64,000 bases of DNA from the NCBI GenBank assembly GCA_964457335.1, contig CAYWGD010000024.1, forward strand, positions 1-64,000. The letters run 5' to 3'. The notes beneath the pieces are model-generated. The model had not been told where the DNA came from and did not search any database. It saw only the letters and a program-made list of their open reading frames with translations. Within the stretch, counting starts at the first letter, position 1. Each line of letters starts with the position of its first letter. Positions 18,019 to 26,708 of the stretch are shown one piece after another. The stretch comes from CAJBVW01 sp964457335. Lineage in GTDB: Bacteria > Myxococcota_A > UBA796 > SXON01. Made by a program: the position numbers and the translations under genes.

Positions 18019-21000
18019 CTACTCCCTCATCCGCGCCACGTAGAGCGCCCCGATCTCGAGGCCGGCCTGGTGGCTCGACGGCGCGCCCACCACGAGGAGG
18101 GGCTGGCCGTCGACCTCGGCGCCGAGGAGGGCCGCGCCGAGCTCGCCGCCGGGGCCCGCGGACTCCCCGCCCACGATGGCCCACGGCACCGTGTCGAGCC
18201 CCGCGTCGCCCCACCGGTAGAGCGCCACGCCGCCCGAGAGGTCCGTCCCGCCCGCCGCGCCCTGCGGCGCGCCCACCGCGACGAGCGCGCGGTCGGCGTC
18301 CTGCGGGTCCGGCACCAGCGCGACGCTCGCGCCGAAGAGCCCGCCCGCGACGTCGCCCTTGAGCCCGTAGGTGAGGTCGAGGCCGGTGTCGGGCAGGAGC
18401 ATGGCGAGCTCGGTCTCGTCGGCCGCGGGGAGGGCCCCGGCCACGATGGGCGCGCGGGCCGCCTCGAGCAGGTGCCAGCCCGGCACCAGCCAGGCGCCGC
18501 CGATCTCGGCGCTGTCCTCGAGGTACTCGCTCGCGCCGACCACCATGTCGGGGATGTCGTCGCCGTCCACGTCGCGGCCCCCCGCCAGCGCGGCGCCGAG
18601 GCCGCTGCCGGTGTTCGTCAGCGAGAGCGTCGTGACCTCGGGCTCGCTGGGGCAGCCGCCGCCGCCCCAGCCCCACAACACGCGGACGGTGCCGTGGTTC
18701 GTCCCCGCGTCGACGGTGTCCTCGCCGGTCGCGCCCACGGCGATCTCGTCGCAGCCGTCGCCGTCGAGGTCGCCGAGCGCCGCGCCGGCGTAGCCCAGCC
18801 GGTCGAACTCGTCGGTGCCGTGGTACGTCTCGCGCTCGCAGATCACGGTCGTCAGGCTCGCGTCGGCCGGGCGGCCGTACACGATCGAGAAGCCGCCCGT
18901 GTCGGTCCAGGACCAGGAGCGCACGAGCAGGTCGTCGTAGCCGTCCCCGTCGTGGTCGAACCCGCCGTGGACCCCGTAGATGTAGTCGGGCTCCCCGTAG
19001 ATGACGAACGACGGGCGGATCACGACGCCGCTGCTGTCGCCGCTGTAGACCAGGACGGAGCCGGTGTCGGTCTCCGCGCCCGCCACGCACGAGGCCTCGG
19101 CCGTCTGCGTGGTGCCCCACGCCGAGGGCTTGCCCTCCTTGCGCACGACCACGGCGAGGTCCCCGCGGCCGTCCCCGTCGAAGTCGCCGGCGGTCGACAG
19201 GGCGTAGCCGAAGCGGTCGCCGCCCGAGTGGAAGGCGTGCCCGCCGAGGATCGGGGTGCCGTCGCCCTCCCAGGCGCCGGTCCACGTGAGGAGCACGCCC
19301 GAGTTCGCGCCCACGTCCGCGTCGGGCGCGTCGGGGGCGCCGGCCAGGAGGTCGAGGGTCCCGTTGCTGTCCATGTCGAAGAACGCGAGCGACTGCCCGA
19401 TGGCGTGCCCCGAGGGGACGCCGGGCCAGTCGAGCAGGGACGGCGCGTCCTCGCCCGAGACGAACCACGCCGAGCCCGCCTCGACGCCCCAGGTGGAGTC
19501 GTAGCCGGCGAGGAGCAGGAGGTCGCCGTCGCCGTCGCCGTCGGCATCCCCGACGCCGCCCGCGGCCTGCCCGAGACGCCCGCCCGCGGCGCCGCCGGTG
19601 ATCAGGCGCCAGGGGCTGTCCCCGGTCGCGTCCGTCCAGCGGGGCGCCGTCGCCAGCTCGCTCCCGGCGTACACCGCTACCGCGCCCTCCTCGTCGAGGC
19701 CCTGGCGGTACGCGCCGACGATCAGGTCGGCGTAGCCGTCCCCGTCGAGGTCGGCGAGGTCGAGGTCGCTCCCCACGAAGCCGTCCTCCGTCGTGCCGAA
19801 CACCCACCAGTCGGCGTCGGAGGTGTCGATGGTCTCCTGCGGGTCGATCTCGTCGAGATCGAGGCTGGTGAAGAGCCACACGGCGCCGCCGTCCGTGACG
19901 CCGCGGTCCGACTTCCACTCGCTGACCACGATGTCGTCGCGCCCGTCGCCGTCCACGTCGCCCACCGCCACCCGGCGGCCGAGCTCGTCCCGGGTGCCCG
20001 TGGCGACGATCACCGCGGCCGGGTCGCGGGTGAGCGTGAGGCCGTCCTCCGTCGTGCCGCGGTACACGACGACGATGCCGTCCCCGTCGCCGCCCGTCCC
20101 GTCGATGGCCCCCTCGGGCGCGCCCACCACGAGGTCGCAGAGCCCGTCGGCGTCGATGTCCCCGGTCGCGAGCGTCGTGCCGAGCTGCATCCCGGCGTGC
20201 CCCACGAAGTCCGTGCCGTCGGGGATCTCCCCGTAGAGCACGAAGTCCGCCCGGTCGCCGTAGCCGCCCTCGCCACCCTTGAACACGTGCACGGCGCCCT
20301 GGTCGTCCGCGGGGGTGGCGGTCGCGAGGTCGGCGTCCTCCACGGCGCCCACGGCGAGGTCCTGCCAGCCGTCGCCGTCGAAGTCGCAGACCGCCACGGC
20401 GGCCCCGAAGCGCCCGTACTCGTTCTCGCCGAAGAGCGTCCGGCTCGGCTCGTCGGAGAAGAAGCTGCCCGGCGCGCCGGCGTAGATCTCCACCCGGCCG
20501 ATGTTCGTGCCGCCGTGGTCGCTCCGGTCCACGCCCACGACGAGGTCCACGTTGCCGTCGCCGTCGAGGTCTCCGACCGCCACGCCGCGGCCGAGGGTGT
20601 CCTCGGTGACCGCGCCGGCGAACGTGCGCACCGGCGTGGGCTCGAGCCCCCCGGCGCCACCCGCGTACACGAGCGCGCCCCCGCCGTAGTTCGCCTCGAT
20701 CCCGAGCTCGATGGATCCGAGCACGGCGTCGTCGTAGCCGTCCCCGTCGATGTCCCCCGCGGGGATGATCACGCCGTGGCCCGAGCGCTCGCCGTCCCGC
20801 GGGAGGTCCGCGGACAGCGGGGCGAGCACCTCCACCGGCACGTCGGCGGCGAGCGCCGCGTAGCGGTCGGACACGCGGATGGTGCCGGTGCCCGCGGCGT
20901 CGGCAATCACGCCGTCGCCGTCCGCGCTGAGCGGGCCGTCGAGCACGGTGACCTCGAGCGCGCCGCTGCCCGCCTGCGCCGCGGGGGCGAAGCGCGCGCC

Positions 21001-21666
21001 CTCGGGCAGGTAGAGCTGCCCGCCGCCGAGCACGCGGAACTCGGTGTCGGGGTCGACCACGACCACGACGTCGTCGAACGCGCCCGTGACGGTGTCGGTC
21101 ACGCGCAGCAGGTCGGTGCCGGCGGTCGAGCCGGCCTCGTACGCGCAGCCCGCGAGGCTCGCGCCGGTGCTGTCCGTGGGGAGCGAGCAGGTGTAGCTCC
21201 CGGAGCCGCCCTGCACCTCGATGGAGACCTCGGTCCCCAGGGGGACGTGCACCTCGTCTGGCGCCACGTCGAAGTCCGCCAGGACGGAGATGGTGGCGAC
21301 CGCCTCGCCGGGGCACGCCGCGTCGGTGACCGTGACCTCGTCGGTCACCCCGCCGACGGCCCCGGCCTGGTACGCGCCCGTGGACGTGTTCACCGACGCG
21401 CCCGAGCCGTCGGTCGAGAGCGTGAAGAGGAAGCTGCCCGAGCCGCCCGAGGCGACCAATTGGACGAGCCCGTTGGCGCTCACCGTGGCCGAGCTGGGTG
21501 ACACCGAAACGGCGCCTTCGCAGTTTGGATCCGCGGGCTCGCTGTCACCACCCGGGAGGTCCGGTGGCGGGTTGATGGTGGGTTCGCACCCGCACACCAA
21601 CGGGAGGAGACCTAGACACAACGTAGAAAAGGTCAAGAGACCTGAAAAGTTGGCGAGGTTGGTCAT
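18019..21666 (-). CDS. Giant FG-GAP (integrin-alpha-like) repeat lipoprotein
   Basis: A 1,215-residue lipoprotein; the signal peptide ends at LVCGC (about 22-27). Residues 50-250 hold two Ig/PKD-like domains (VSVSPSSATVSANG..., VHVPLGTEVSIEV...). At least ten FG-GAP repeats follow, with GDxDGDGxxDxxVG loops (for example GDIDGDGYDDAVLG, GDLDGDGNVDLVVG, GDVDGDGRDDIVV), predicting a calcium-bound beta-propeller. It lacks the charged inserts of the 12-15 kb relative. Its start codon lies only 22 bp from the divergent start of the cytochrome-like gene, and a shared -10-like element lies between them. Confidence 0.88.
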   Translation of the reverse strand: MTNLANFSGLLTFSTLCLGLLPLVCGCEPTINPPPDLPGGDSEPADPNCEGAVSVSPSSATVSANGLVQLVASGGSGSFLFTLSTDGSGASVNTSTGAYQAGAVGGVTDEVTVTDAACPGEAVATISVLADFDVAPDEVHVPLGTEVSIEVQGGSGSYTCSLPTDSTGASLAGCAYEAGSTAGTDLLRVTDTVTGAFDDVVVVVDPDTEFRVLGGGQLYLPEGARFAPAAQAGSGALEVTVLDGPLSADGDGVIADAAGTGTIRVSDRYAALAADVPVEVLAPLSADLPRDGERSGHGVIIPAGDIDGDGYDDAVLGSIELGIEANYGGGALVYAGGAGGLEPTPVRTFAGAVTEDTLGRGVAVGDLDGDGNVDLVVGVDRSDHGGTNIGRVEIYAGAPGSFFSDEPSRTLFGENEYGRFGAAVAVCDFDGDGWQDLAVGAVEDADLATATPADDQGAVHVFKGGEGGYGDRADFVLYGEIPDGTDFVGHAGMQLGTTLATGDIDADGLCDLVVGAPEGAIDGTGGDGDGIVVVYRGTTEDGLTLTRDPAAVIVATGTRDELGRRVAVGDVDGDGRDDIVVSEWKSDRGVTDGGAVWLFTSLDLDEIDPQETIDTSDADWWVFGTTEDGFVGSDLDLADLDGDGYADLIVGAYRQGLDEEGAVAVYAGSELATAPRWTDATGDSPWRLITGGAAGGRLGQAAGGVGDADGDGDGDLLLLAGYDSTWGVEAGSAWFVSGEDAPSLLDWPGVPSGHAIGQSLAFFDMDSNGTLDLLAGAPDAPDADVGANSGVLLTWTGAWEGDGTPILGGHAFHSGGDRFGYALSTAGDFDGDGRGDLAVVVRKEGKPSAWGTTQTAEASCVAGAETDTGSVLVYSGDSSGVVIRPSFVIYGEPDYIYGVHGGFDHDGDGYDDLLVRSWSWTDTGGFSIVYGRPADASLTTVICERETYHGTDEFDRLGYAGAALGDLDGDGCDEIAVGATGEDTVDAGTNHGTVRVLWGWGGGGCPSEPEVTTLSLTNTGSGLGAALAGGRDVDGDDIPDMVVGASEYLEDSAEIGGAWLVPGWHLLEAARAPIVAGALPAADETELAMLLPDTGLDLTYGLKGDVAGGLFGASVALVPDPQDADRALVAVGAPQGAAGGTDLSGGVALYRWGDAGLDTVPWAIVGGESAGPGGELGAALLGAEVDGQPLLVVGAPSSHQAGLEIGALYVARMRE

Positions 21667-21670
21667 GCGG

Positions 21671-21680
21671 GTGCTATATC
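21671..21680. promoter_or_regulatory. Symmetric -10-like element between two divergent starts 22 bp apart
   Basis: The gap between the start codons at 21666 (minus) and 21689 (plus) contains GCTATATC. TATATC (21675-21680) can serve as -10 for the plus gene, with TTGGCG (21650-21655) as a -35 at 19 bp. TATAGC on the other strand (21679-21674) can serve the minus gene. Either placement puts transcription starts at or within a few bases of the start codons, implying leaderless or near-leaderless mRNAs. Confidence 0.4.
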
Positions 21681-21688
21681 ACCAGCCC

Positions 21689-23095
21689 ATGATGCCGCCA
21701 CCGAGAACAATCTTTCTCCTCGTCGCCATCCCTCTTGCCAATGCGGGGTGTGGCACGATCCCTGTCACCACCTTCGGGGAGGTCGACGCCGTCGACGAGC
21801 TCCTCTTGAGCGGCGGCGTCACCGCGGCGCGCCCCGTGCCCGGCCACCAGCTCCTCGCCGAGCAGGGGGACGCGATCTTTCTCCTCGTGGAGGGGGAGGA
21901 CCCGGTCTCCGTATCGGACGTGGACGACACCCTCCTGGGCGCCGCCGTGTACGACGGGGAGCTGCTCGTGCTCACGGAGGACGGGCTCTCCGTGGTCGCC
22001 GCCGAGGACCTCGCCGTGACGCCGCTCGCCGCCGCCCTGGACGCGGCCCCCGACGAGCTCACGGGCGCCGGGGACTCGCTCTGGATGCGCGTGGACGACG
22101 CGCTCTGGCTCCTCCGCGGGGACCAGCTCGGCACGGTCGCCGTCCCGGAGCGCGTGTTCACCGGGCCGCTCGCCGCGGGGATCGCGCCCAACGGCGCGTC
22201 GATGGCCTGGATCGGCGCCGAGGACCGCCTGGTCGGCGTCGACGTGGCCGGAAACGTGCGCGTCGATCGCGAGCTCGCGGTGACACGCCTCGCCGCCGAT
22301 CTCGACGGCGTGTGGGCGATCGTCGACGGCGAGCTCGTCCGCGGCGCCGTCGAGGGCGGGTGGCGCCGCTACGCGCTCCCCGCGGAGGTCGCGGACCTCG
22401 CCGCGGATCCCGGGGCCGCCGGGGCGTGGGTGCGCGCGGGCGACGAGGTCTTCCACGTCAGCTCCGACGGGGTGACGGAGACCTTCGATCGGCTCGACGT
22501 GGGGCTCGTCCCCGTGGGCATGGCGACCGATCCGCTCGGGCGGCTCGTCGCGTGGAACGAGGACCTCCACCGGGTCACCGCCGGGCGCGTGGTCGAGGTT
22601 CTCGGCCTCGAGGACCTCGACGTGGTTGACGTGGCCGCGACCGTGACCATCCTGCCCACGTCGCCCGAGGAGGTCGACTGGGTCGCGGTCACCGTCGACG
22701 ACGGGGGGCTCGACGTCACGCAGAACGCCGACGGGAGCTGGAGCGCGCGGGTCGACGCCATCGCGTGGGCCGACGGCGAGCGCCACACCCTCGTCGCGAC
22801 CGCGTCGTACACGTCGGGCGCCGCCGTGCAGTCGGCGAGCCTCCGCTTCACGGCCGGCGCCGTCGGCGACGCGACGTGGAGCGAGCACGTCGAGCCGATC
22901 TACGTCAACGAGTGCGCGGTGTGTCACGCCGGTGACACCGCTACGCTCCTGAATTCGCCTGCCGTCTGGCAGGACCGCATCGAGGACATCCTGCAACAGG
23001 TCGAGACGGGCGCGATGCCGCTCGCCGACGACCCGCTCACCGACGGCGAGATCGCCGTCATCACCGCCTGGCGTGACGGGGGGTTCCAACCGTGA
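21689..23095 (+). CDS. Lipoprotein with C-terminal cytochrome-c-like heme motif
   Basis: A 468-residue lipoprotein (lipobox near NAGCG, residues 18-22). Residues 30-300 have a propeller-like repeat pattern (short beta segments such as GDAIFLLVEG, GELLVLTEDG, DSLWMRVDDALWLL). The C-terminal ~70 residues carry one CAVCH heme-c motif after the phrase HVEPIYVNEC, with a later Met (GAMPLADD) as possible distal ligand, typical of Planctomycete-type cytochrome modules paired with DUF1549/DUF1501 proteins. No ribosome-binding site precedes the ATG, which fits leaderless translation. Its stop overlaps the next start (GTGA). Confidence 0.75.
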   Translation: MMPPPRTIFLLVAIPLANAGCGTIPVTTFGEVDAVDELLLSGGVTAARPVPGHQLLAEQGDAIFLLVEGEDPVSVSDVDDTLLGAAVYDGELLVLTEDGLSVVAAEDLAVTPLAAALDAAPDELTGAGDSLWMRVDDALWLLRGDQLGTVAVPERVFTGPLAAGIAPNGASMAWIGAEDRLVGVDVAGNVRVDRELAVTRLAADLDGVWAIVDGELVRGAVEGGWRRYALPAEVADLAADPGAAGAWVRAGDEVFHVSSDGVTETFDRLDVGLVPVGMATDPLGRLVAWNEDLHRVTAGRVVEVLGLEDLDVVDVAATVTILPTSPEEVDWVAVTVDDGGLDVTQNADGSWSARVDAIAWADGERHTLVATASYTSGAAVQSASLRFTAGAVGDATWSEHVEPIYVNECAVCHAGDTATLLNSPAVWQDRIEDILQQVETGAMPLADDPLTDGEIAVITAWRDGGFQP

Positions 23096-24666
23096 TCCTG
23101 ATCCTGGCAGCGACCATGATGGTCGCGAGGGCCGCGGACGCCGCGGCCGACGACAGCGTCTGTCCGACGGACGACGCGCTCATCAGCGGCAACGCCTGGC
23201 TCCGGGCGTTGTCCCTCGACCTCCGCGGCGTGGTCCCCACCGACGAGGAGTACGCCGAGGTCGAGGCCGCCGGCGAGGTCCCCGAGTCGCTGCTCGACGA
23301 GTGGCTCGCCACCGACGACTTCGCGTGGCAGGCCGTCCGCTACCACCGGTCGCTCCTCTGGCCGCGGGTGACGGACATCCGTCTCATGGCCAACAAGCAG
23401 CGCCTGACGTACGACTACGACGCGGGCCTCTACTACCGCTACCTCGTGGCCGAGAACTACCGGGGTTGTCCGATGAAGACCTGCGGGGACTTCGAGGCGA
23501 GCTGGACCGCGGACGGCGAGCTCGTCACGACCGTCGACGAGGAGGGCTGCGTCCAGGAAGGCTGGGTGGAGGTGAACCCCTACTGGGACATGGCGGACAC
23601 CGTCAAGGTGTGCGCGTTCGAGGCCCAGGAGACGCTGGTCTCCCCGCTGGGTACGGAGTGTGACACGTACGACGGGCGCTACGACCCCTACTGCGGGTGC
23701 GGTCCCAACCTGGCGTGGTGTGACACCTTCAGCCTCGGCCACAACGGCGACAACCCCAACCCGCCCGTCGCCACCGCCATCGCCGGCGACCTCGAGCACC
23801 GCGTCGCCAAGGTGGTGCGGGAGGACCAGAGCTACCTCGAGCTCCTGACCGGCCGGACGATGTTCGTGAACGGGCCGCTCGTCCACTTCCTCCGCTACCA
23901 GACGCAGGTACCGGCGCACGTGCGCTTCAACGAGGTGCCGATCGATCCGGACATCCTGCCGGATCTCTCGTTCGGCGACGAGGACACGTGGGTCGAGATC
24001 GAGCTCGGCGAGGAGCAGAGCGGCATCCTCACGTCGATGCTCTACCTGATGAAGTACCAGACGCGCCGCGCGCGGGCCAACCGCTTCTACAACGCGTTCC
24101 TCTGTCAACCCTTCCAACCTCCCGACACCGGGCTCACCGATCTCGACGATCCCACCCCCACGCTGAACCTCCGCGAGCGCGAGGGCTGCGACTACTGCCA
24201 CGCGCTGCTCGAGCCCGCGGCCGCCCACTGGGGCCGCTGGGGCGAATACGGCGCCGGCTACCTCGATCCCGTCACGTTCCCGGCCCAGAACGACGACTGC
24301 GCGTGGTGCGCGGAGGCCGGCGAGTCCTGCAGCGCCGCGTGCAGCAACTACTACGTCGTCGACGCGCTCTCGAGCGAGGAGGACCCCTACATCGGGTGGC
24401 TCCGGTCCTACGAGTTCCTCGAGGAGCGCAACATCGACCACGTCGAGGTCGGCCCGAAGCTCCTGGTCTACTCCTCGGTGGTGGACGGCCGGCTCCCGAT
24501 GTGCGTCGCGAGCAACACGGCGGAGTGGCTCCTGGGCCGCGAGATCGGCCCGGACGACGAGGCGTGGGTCACCGAGCTCGCGACCGGGTTCTCGGCGGGC
24601 GGCTTCTCGTTCCAGGGGCTCGTGAAGGACATCGTCACCAGCGAAGAGTACCGGAGGGTCCGATGA
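23092..24666 (+). CDS. DUF1549/DUF1588-like secreted Cys-rich protein
   Basis: A 524-residue exported protein (signal peptide about 1-15). Residues 35-60 (LRALSLDLRGVVPTDEEY) resemble the start of DUF1549, found in planctomycete-type cytochrome proteins. The segment GCDYCHALLEPAAAHWGRWGEYG (abbreviated motif: CxxCH near residue 365) matches the heme-like or metal-binding CxxCH of DUF1588. Many additional Cys pairs (CGCGPNLAWC, CAWCAEAGESCSAAC) suggest disulfides or metal sites. It overlaps both neighbours (GTGA at the start, ATGA at the end), so it is part of a coupled four-gene unit. Catalytic role is unknown. Confidence 0.7.
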   Translation: MILILAATMMVARAADAAADDSVCPTDDALISGNAWLRALSLDLRGVVPTDEEYAEVEAAGEVPESLLDEWLATDDFAWQAVRYHRSLLWPRVTDIRLMANKQRLTYDYDAGLYYRYLVAENYRGCPMKTCGDFEASWTADGELVTTVDEEGCVQEGWVEVNPYWDMADTVKVCAFEAQETLVSPLGTECDTYDGRYDPYCGCGPNLAWCDTFSLGHNGDNPNPPVATAIAGDLEHRVAKVVREDQSYLELLTGRTMFVNGPLVHFLRYQTQVPAHVRFNEVPIDPDILPDLSFGDEDTWVEIELGEEQSGILTSMLYLMKYQTRRARANRFYNAFLCQPFQPPDTGLTDLDDPTPTLNLREREGCDYCHALLEPAAAHWGRWGEYGAGYLDPVTFPAQNDDCAWCAEAGESCSAACSNYYVVDALSSEEDPYIGWLRSYEFLEERNIDHVEVGPKLLVYSSVVDGRLPMCVASNTAEWLLGREIGPDDEAWVTELATGFSAGGFSFQGLVKDIVTSEEYRRVR

Positions 24667-25256
24667 TCGTGGCGTGGCTCGTGGCCTGCGCGCAGACCGG
24701 CACGGTGACGCCCGTCGCCGAGGTGGACGTCGCGACATTGGACGCCCCCGCCCGGCCCTGGCGCCGCATGAACATCGACCAGCTCGCGGCCTCGATGGAG
24801 GCGGTGAGCGGTCTCGAGTGGACGGAGACCGTCGACGGGGAGGAGGTGCGGCTCTTCGACAAGCTCTCCGGCAGCCTCGGCAAGCCCGACTACCTCTCGT
24901 CCACCTACGAGGAGCTCACGCCGGGGCTGCTCTTCCAGAAGTTCCTGGACGACGCGTCCAAGGACGTGTGCACCCGCTGGATCGAGCTCGAGGGCTCGCC
25001 CGCGACGGGCGATCGCCGGCTCATCGTGAACGCGTCGCCGGACGACACGCTCGCGACGAACCCCGACGGCATCGAGGCCGACCTCTCGGGTGCGCTCCGC
25101 TCGTTCCACGGGCGGGTCGTGGAGCCGGGCGATCCCGCGCTCACCCCGTGGCGATCGCTGTTCGCGGCGGGCGCCGACGCGAGCGGCGACCCCCTCGACG
25201 GCTGGCGCGTCGTGTGCGTCGGCCTCTTCACCCACCCCGACTTCTACACCTACTGA
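24663..25256 (+). CDS. Small exported protein of the DUF1501 cluster
   Basis: A 197-residue protein starting in an ATGA overlap with the previous gene. A short hydrophobic N-terminus with a Cys (MIVAWLVACAQ) looks like a minimal lipoprotein signal. The mature part begins RRMNIDQLAASMEAVSG, similar in style to the N-termini of DUF1587/DUF1592-family proteins, and continues as a helical domain (FDKLSGSLGKPDYLSS ... FLDDASKDVCTRW). No catalytic motif is seen. Tight coupling suggests it works with the flanking secreted proteins. Confidence 0.7.
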   Translation: MIVAWLVACAQTGTVTPVAEVDVATLDAPARPWRRMNIDQLAASMEAVSGLEWTETVDGEEVRLFDKLSGSLGKPDYLSSTYEELTPGLLFQKFLDDASKDVCTRWIELEGSPATGDRRLIVNASPDDTLATNPDGIEADLSGALRSFHGRVVEPGDPALTPWRSLFAAGADASGDPLDGWRVVCVGLFTHPDFYTY

Positions 25257-25264
25257 GGTACGCC

Positions 25265-26653
25265 ATGTCACGTTTCCGGTCCGTGCCCCCCCATGTCCTC
25301 GGGTGCAGCCGTCGCCAGCTGCTCCAGCGGGCCGCGGGGGTGGGCGGTGCCCTGGCGGCGTTCTCGGCGGGCCTCTCGTTGGGGGCCCGGTCCGCGCGCG
25401 CCGCGTCGACCGCCGACACCAACTTCATCTTCTGCTACTTCATGGGCGGCTGGGATCTGTTGCTCTGCCTCGATCCGCGCGACCCCGCGCTGTTCCGCGA
25501 CGACCTGAAGAAGACGACGCGCATCCAGTGCGGCTACGACCAGCTGAGCTCCGCCTACCAGAACCTCGTGACGACGAGCGTGGACGGCATGGTGTTCGGC
25601 CCCGCCATCGGCGACCTCGCGCGCCACGCCGACAAGCTCTGCATCGTGCGCGGCATGTCGATGGACACGCTGACCCACGAGGTCGGGCGCCGCCGCTTCC
25701 TCACGGGCCACGCGCCCGCCGGGCTCCAGGCGGTGGGATCGAGCCTCCCCACCGTGCTCGCGGCGCGGCTCGGGGGCGTCGAGCCCGTGCCGCAGCTCTC
25801 CATCGGTGTCGAGTCCTACAACGTCGACCAGCAGAGCTACGCGACGGCCATCCGCGTCGCGAGCGTGGGTGACCTCGTCCGCGCGCTGCGCCCCGGCGAC
25901 TTCGACGTCTCGGAGGCGGAGCAGGAGGCGCTCGACCGCCTGCTCGCCGAGCACCTGGCCTGCACGCGCTTCGACACGAGCTCGGTGTACCGCGACGCCC
26001 TGAGCTACCGCGAGGCGGCGAAGCGCCTCGTGGCCCAGGGGCTCGACGGGCGCTTCGACTTCGGCGCCGAGACCGACGAGATGGCCGCCGTGCGAGACCT
26101 GTACGGCATCGACCCGGAGGACCTCGAGAGCGCGGCCGCCCAGTGCGCCGCGGCCGTCACCGCCATCACGAGCGGCATCAGCCGCTGCGTCTCCGTGATG
26201 CCGGCCAAGGACCTCGACCAGCACGGCCCCGAGTGGGCGACCGCGCACCCGGAGCGCCTCGAGGCCGGCTTCGACCTCGTGGCCGCGATGATCGACGACC
26301 TCTCCACGCGCGAGTACGGCGACACGGGCGAGAGCTGGCTCGACCACACCGTCATCGTCGGCTTCTCGGAGTTCGGTCGCTCGACGCTGATCAACTCCGC
26401 GGGCGGCCGCGACCACTACCTGCACAACTCCTGCTTCCTCGCCGGGGGCGGCATCAAGAGCGGCGCGGTGATCGGCGCGACGAGCGACGTGGGCATGGCG
26501 CCGCAGGCCATGGACCTCGCCACCGGCGAGATCACGGCCGACGGGGAGACCGTGCGCCCGGAGCACATCTTCCGCGCGCTGTTGAAGAGCGTCGGGATCG
26601 AGGAGGACGTGGTCGACTACCGGGCGGAGGCGCTGACGGCGATCCTCAAGTAG
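25265..26653 (+). CDS. DUF1501 family protein with Tat signal
   Basis: A 462-residue protein with a twin-arginine signal (SRRQLLQRAAGVGG, about 15-28, cleaved after ARA). The DUF1501 body shows FIFCYFMGGWD near residue 57, HxxGRRRFLTG, a long helical middle and the conserved C-terminal TVIVGFSEFGRS ... GRDHY segment. The family is distantly related to alkaline phosphatases/sulfatases and commonly accompanies DUF1549/DUF1588 proteins. Tat export implies folding or metal loading in the cytoplasm. It ends the four-gene chain and is followed by a G-tract hairpin belonging to the opposite-strand gene. Confidence 0.9.
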   Translation: MSRFRSVPPHVLGCSRRQLLQRAAGVGGALAAFSAGLSLGARSARAASTADTNFIFCYFMGGWDLLLCLDPRDPALFRDDLKKTTRIQCGYDQLSSAYQNLVTTSVDGMVFGPAIGDLARHADKLCIVRGMSMDTLTHEVGRRRFLTGHAPAGLQAVGSSLPTVLAARLGGVEPVPQLSIGVESYNVDQQSYATAIRVASVGDLVRALRPGDFDVSEAEQEALDRLLAEHLACTRFDTSSVYRDALSYREAAKRLVAQGLDGRFDFGAETDEMAAVRDLYGIDPEDLESAAAQCAAAVTAITSGISRCVSVMPAKDLDQHGPEWATAHPERLEAGFDLVAAMIDDLSTREYGDTGESWLDHTVIVGFSEFGRSTLINSAGGRDHYLHNSCFLAGGGIKSGAVIGATSDVGMAPQAMDLATGEITADGETVRPEHIFRALLKSVGIEEDVVDYRAEALTAILK

Positions 26654-26660
26654 GGGGGGA

Positions 26661-26704
26661 GGGGGGGCGTTGCGGGGGGGGCGTGAGCCCCCCCTGCCCC
26701 AAGA
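26661..26704 (-). repeat. G-tract hairpin repeat, copy B (behind the M23 gene)
   Basis: Read on the minus strand: CTTGGGGCA, G7, a short loop, C8 and GCAACGCCCCCCC. It starts about 4 bases after the M23 lipoprotein stop and fills the convergent gap with the DUF1501 gene. The conserved flanks match copy A. Confidence 0.7.
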
Positions 26705-26708
26705 AGCC

